64,000 bases of DNA from Photobacterium arenosum. GTDB taxonomy: Bacteria; Pseudomonadota; Gammaproteobacteria; Enterobacterales; Vibrionaceae. This document shows, piece by piece, positions 63,758 to 64,000 of this stretch (its first letter is position 1; every line of letters starts with the position of its first letter). The notes beneath the pieces are model-generated. The model was not told the origin of the DNA, did not search any database, and worked only from the letters and a program-made list of their open reading frames with translations. The position numbers were made by a program, and so were the translations under genes. The stretch is from assembly GCF_014841115.1 (NCBI RefSeq), contig NZ_JACYTP010000009.1, positions 147,917 to 211,916 of the forward strand, in the 5' to 3' direction.

Positions 63758-63887
63758 CACAAATAGCGAGCTAGGCAGATGATGCAGTGTGCACATCCCA
63801 CCAATCATAGGTATACAGGGACGAGTAAATAGGTAATAACGCCCAGAGCAACGGATCGTCCCACACTGTCGATGTAGTTGTACTAAT

Positions 63888-63912
63888 TCAGACCTGATCT
63901 GACAGTTACCCA
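63888..63912. mobile_element. Possible IS terminal repeat
   Basis: TGACAGTTACCCA (63900-63912) and flank is the reverse complement of the TGGGTAACTGTCA end beside the IS3 scrap at 23282. 13 bases are identical and about 20 of 25 match. No transposase frame is seen next to it. The remaining 63758-64000 shows no gene. Confidence 0.4.
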
Positions 63913-64000
63913 CTTTTCAACTCGGTGCCTGTCAGATTATATCTGAGCTAGATTCTTCTCTGCCCAGATTGATTTCCCATCCTCTAATGTTTCTATTGGC

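Noticed and set aside
1..64000. tRNA, rRNA or riboswitch
   Set aside because: No cloverleaf, CCA end, rRNA core or known aptamer pattern was recognised on either strand by eye.

Overview
The window looks like a chromosomal segment of a marine gammaproteobacterium of the family Vibrionaceae, probably Photobacterium or a close relative such as Grimontia or Enterovibrio. The reasons are a 92-residue ribosomal protein L25, a housekeeping block rplY / radD / rsuA / bcr that matches enterobacterial gene order, a DUF2913-type protein, a Cra-controlled fruBKA operon, and an aerobactin locus laid out as in some vibrios (ABC transporter, then iucABCD, then iutA). The genus is inference only.

Layout. 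0-2.2 kb: 3' part of DNA polymerase II. 2.2-7.3 kb (minus strand): a TRAP transporter dctPQM followed by its probable histidine kinase and response regulator. 7.8-16.5 kb: DUF1289 protein, rplY, a heme-type TonB receptor with a Fur box inserted between rplY and radD, radD, an acetyltransferase, rsuA, bcr and a DUF2913 protein. 16.7-22.7 kb: a MATE exporter and a three-gene AttEFGH-like operon (ATPase, FtsX permease, AttH-like lipoprotein).

22.75-38.6 kb is accessory. It opens with a decayed copy of a toxin gene and an IS3-family transposase scrap. A minus-strand metal-handling cluster follows (Met-rich protein, cytochrome c, DUF411, Tat-exported beta-propeller, outer-membrane barrel, MerP-like, MerT-like and GDCCVxC proteins). 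Its promoter has the 19-bp spacer typical of MerR-family control, and a divergent merR-like gene sits beside it. Then come a FecBCDE-FecA-type ferric citrate uptake system, a small thioredoxin-like protein with its own MerR-type promoter, and an intact polymorphic toxin with a LysM domain, a pyocin-S domain and an HNH DNase, followed by an Im9-like immunity gene. The toxin resembles MIX-type type VI effectors. The decayed and intact toxin copies lie in the same orientation on either side of a roughly 13-kb island.

38.6-48.5 kb is core metabolism: cra, fruBKA with three Cra palindromes, an orphan lipoprotein, and the divergent ppsR/ppsA pair. 48.6-62.4 kb: a palindromic repeat cluster, an MFS exporter, a FhuCDB-like ferric-hydroxamate transporter, iucABCD and iutA, with three Fur-box-like sites. 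A roughly 140-bp sequence covering the promoter and first codons of the fhuC-like gene is repeated downstream of iutA, so the whole aerobactin locus lies between direct repeats. The window ends with a relict reading frame, a LysR regulator and a possible IS terminus.

Three TonB receptors (heme, citrate type, aerobactin) and two complete ABC importers make iron acquisition the main theme. No tRNA, rRNA or CRISPR array was found. All family names come from reading motifs by eye; no database search was possible.
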